Shown piece after piece: positions 5,816-6,713 of a stretch of DNA of 6,713 nucleotides. The first letter of the stretch is position 1. Each line of letters begins with the position of its first letter. The stretch spans positions 1 through 6,713 of the forward strand of contig CAJMRZ010000082.1 of the NCBI GenBank assembly GCA_905215945.1, written 5' to 3'. The stretch comes from an uncultured bacterium (GTDB lineage: Bacteria; Actinomycetota; Coriobacteriia; Coriobacteriales; Coriobacteriaceae). Both the position numbers and the translations under genes were made by a program. Under the pieces are notes generated by a model. That model was not told the DNA's origin. It ran no database searches and was given only the letters and a program-made list of their open reading frames with translations.

Positions 5816-6613
5816 ATGCTGTTGTATTGGATCCTGCTGCCCATCGTCTGGGTGCTGGCGCACATCGTGTTCCGCATCCAGGTCATCGGCCGCGAAAACC
5901 TGAAAGCCGTCCGGGATGGCCGTGCCTACGTCATTGCGCCCAACCATATCGCCAACCTGGACCCTGTGCTCATCGCCATTACGATTTTTGACTGGAAGCG
6001 CCTGCGCATCCTGGCCAAAGAGGAACTGTTCAAAAATCCGTTGGCTGGGTGGTTCCTGCGCTGCATGGGCGCGGTGTCCATCGAGCGCGGCAAGGGCGAC
6101 ACCGTCACGCTGGAAAAAATTACGAACGAGTGCAAAAACGGCACCGGCGTCATGATCTTCCCCGAGGGCACCCGTACCAAGACCGGTAAATTGGGCATGA
6201 TCAAGAGCGGCGCGTTCGTCATTGCCGCCGCAGCCGGGGCCGATATGCTGCCGGTGCGCATCATCTACGGCACCAAGGACGGGCGGCTGCATCTCTTCTG
6301 CAAGGTGCGCATCGTCTTTGGCGAGGCTATCCCCGCCGCTGACCTGCAGATCAAGGACCAGAGCCACAAGATCGCCGAACTGCGCCGCATGAAGAACCGC
6401 CTGAAGGACGAGCTGGAGGCCCTGCTGAAAGCCAACGCTTTTGACGTGCAGGCAGCCGAGACTGTTGAGGCCGACGACCCCGCCCCCAAGGTTGCCGAAA
6501 AGGCGAAGCCTGCCGGGGAGCCAAAGTCCGCCGCACAGCCCGCCGAGACAGCACAGCCCGCCGAAAAGCCCGCACTGCCCGAAGCAGCAGAGGGAGAGAC
6601 CCAGGGCGCATAA
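5816..6613 (+). CDS. plsC: 1-acyl-sn-glycerol-3-phosphate acyltransferase (PlsC family)
   Basis: The 265-residue product is a lysophosphatidic acid acyltransferase: it would transfer an acyl group to the sn-2 position of lysophosphatidate, making phosphatidate for membrane lipids. It starts with a hydrophobic helix (1-19) for membrane attachment. The catalytic HX4D is His44-Asp49 in NHIANLD, GAVSIERGKGD (85-95) matches the second motif, and FPEGTR (115-120) is the substrate-binding motif. The acyltransferase domain ends near residue 208. A tail of about 55 residues rich in Ala, Pro, Glu and Lys follows, which I do not recognise as a domain. An AAGGGGGA ribosome binding site overlaps the preceding stop, and the gap to the cmk fragment is 12 bases. 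Leucine is encoded by CTG in 20 of 25 cases, unlike the left block of the window. Confidence 0.92.
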   Translation: MLLYWILLPIVWVLAHIVFRIQVIGRENLKAVRDGRAYVIAPNHIANLDPVLIAITIFDWKRLRILAKEELFKNPLAGWFLRCMGAVSIERGKGDTVTLEKITNECKNGTGVMIFPEGTRTKTGKLGMIKSGAFVIAAAAGADMLPVRIIYGTKDGRLHLFCKVRIVFGEAIPAADLQIKDQSHKIAELRRMKNRLKDELEALLKANAFDVQAAETVEADDPAPKVAEKAKPAGEPKSAAQPAETAQPAEKPALPEAAEGETQGA

Positions 6614-6634
6614 CCTGAAAAACGAGGTATAACG

Positions 6635-6713
6635 ATGAATATTATCCGTGCCAAGACCGCGGGGTTCTGCTTTGGCGTGAACCGTGCCGTGGAGCTGACC
6701 TACGGCCTGCTGG
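6635..6713 (+). CDS. ispH: 4-hydroxy-3-methylbut-2-enyl diphosphate reductase, N-terminal fragment
   Basis: Only the first 26 codons are inside the window. KTAGFCFGVNRAVEL (7-21) is the N-terminal IspH signature, with Cys12 the first ligand of the iron-sulfur cluster. IspH makes isopentenyl and dimethylallyl diphosphate in the last step of the MEP isoprenoid pathway. GAGGT (6624-6628) lies 6 bases before the ATG, and the gene starts 21 bases after plsC, so the two are probably one operon. In many Clostridia this gene is fused to ribosomal protein S1 at its C-terminus; the window ends too early to tell. Confidence 0.9.
   Translation, partial: MNIIRAKTAGFCFGVNRAVELTYGLL

Noticed and set aside
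4991..6367. A 458-codon open frame on the minus strand across the methyltransferase, cmk tail and plsC.
   Set aside because: It is antisense to genes with clear motifs, runs through the seam, shows no family signature and has no ribosome binding site. Long antisense frames are expected in GC-rich coding DNA.
1..6713. CRISPR array, tRNA or rRNA genes, insertion sequence, attachment site, or a phage or defence island.
   Set aside because: No regularly spaced repeats, cloverleaf-like sequence, transposase or integrase motifs, or terminal inverted repeats were found by eye on either strand.

Overview
The window is high-GC and carries no mobile element, RNA gene or CRISPR array that I can see. 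It appears to consist of two blocks of different origin. Positions 1 to about 5580 look like the chromosome of a Coriobacteriia-type actinobacterium; Collinsella is my best guess from gene content and codon style, recalled rather than searched. Positions from about 5580 to 6713 look like a Clostridia (Oscillospiraceae/Faecalibacterium-like) cmk-plsC-ispH gene block.

Left block, minus strand, read right to left. First comes a two-gene operon: a membrane-anchored XRE-type regulator (3983-4705), then, through an ATGA overlap, a membrane-anchored DUF4097-type protein with six SGD repeats (3084-3986). A hairpin terminator (about 2998-3036) closes it. Next is a second two-gene operon: an Elp3-type radical-SAM/GNAT tRNA-modifying enzyme (1079-2986), whose stop codon abuts the start of a spermidine-synthase-like protein with an N-terminal membrane helix (203-1078). 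The start of a further minus-strand gene is cut by the left edge (1-45).

Right block, plus strand. A divergent intergenic region (4706-4972) holds a good promoter (4824-4852) with a 13-bp palindrome in its spacer. It leads into an open frame (4973-5803) with two unrelated halves: about 200 residues of a SAM-dependent methyltransferase, then in frame the last ~70 residues of cytidylate kinase without its P-loop. plsC (5816-6613) and the first 26 codons of ispH (6635-6713) follow. Leucine codon choice switches from CTC to CTG at the seam.

The most notable observation is this in-frame seam at about 5565-5605. The likeliest explanation is an assembly chimera joining two gut-type genomes at a short shared Ala/Arg/Glu-coding word; a real recombination event is the alternative. 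I found no convincing previously undescribed defence or mobile system. The XRE/DUF4097 pair and the Elp3/spermidine-synthase-like pair are the parts most worth functional attention.
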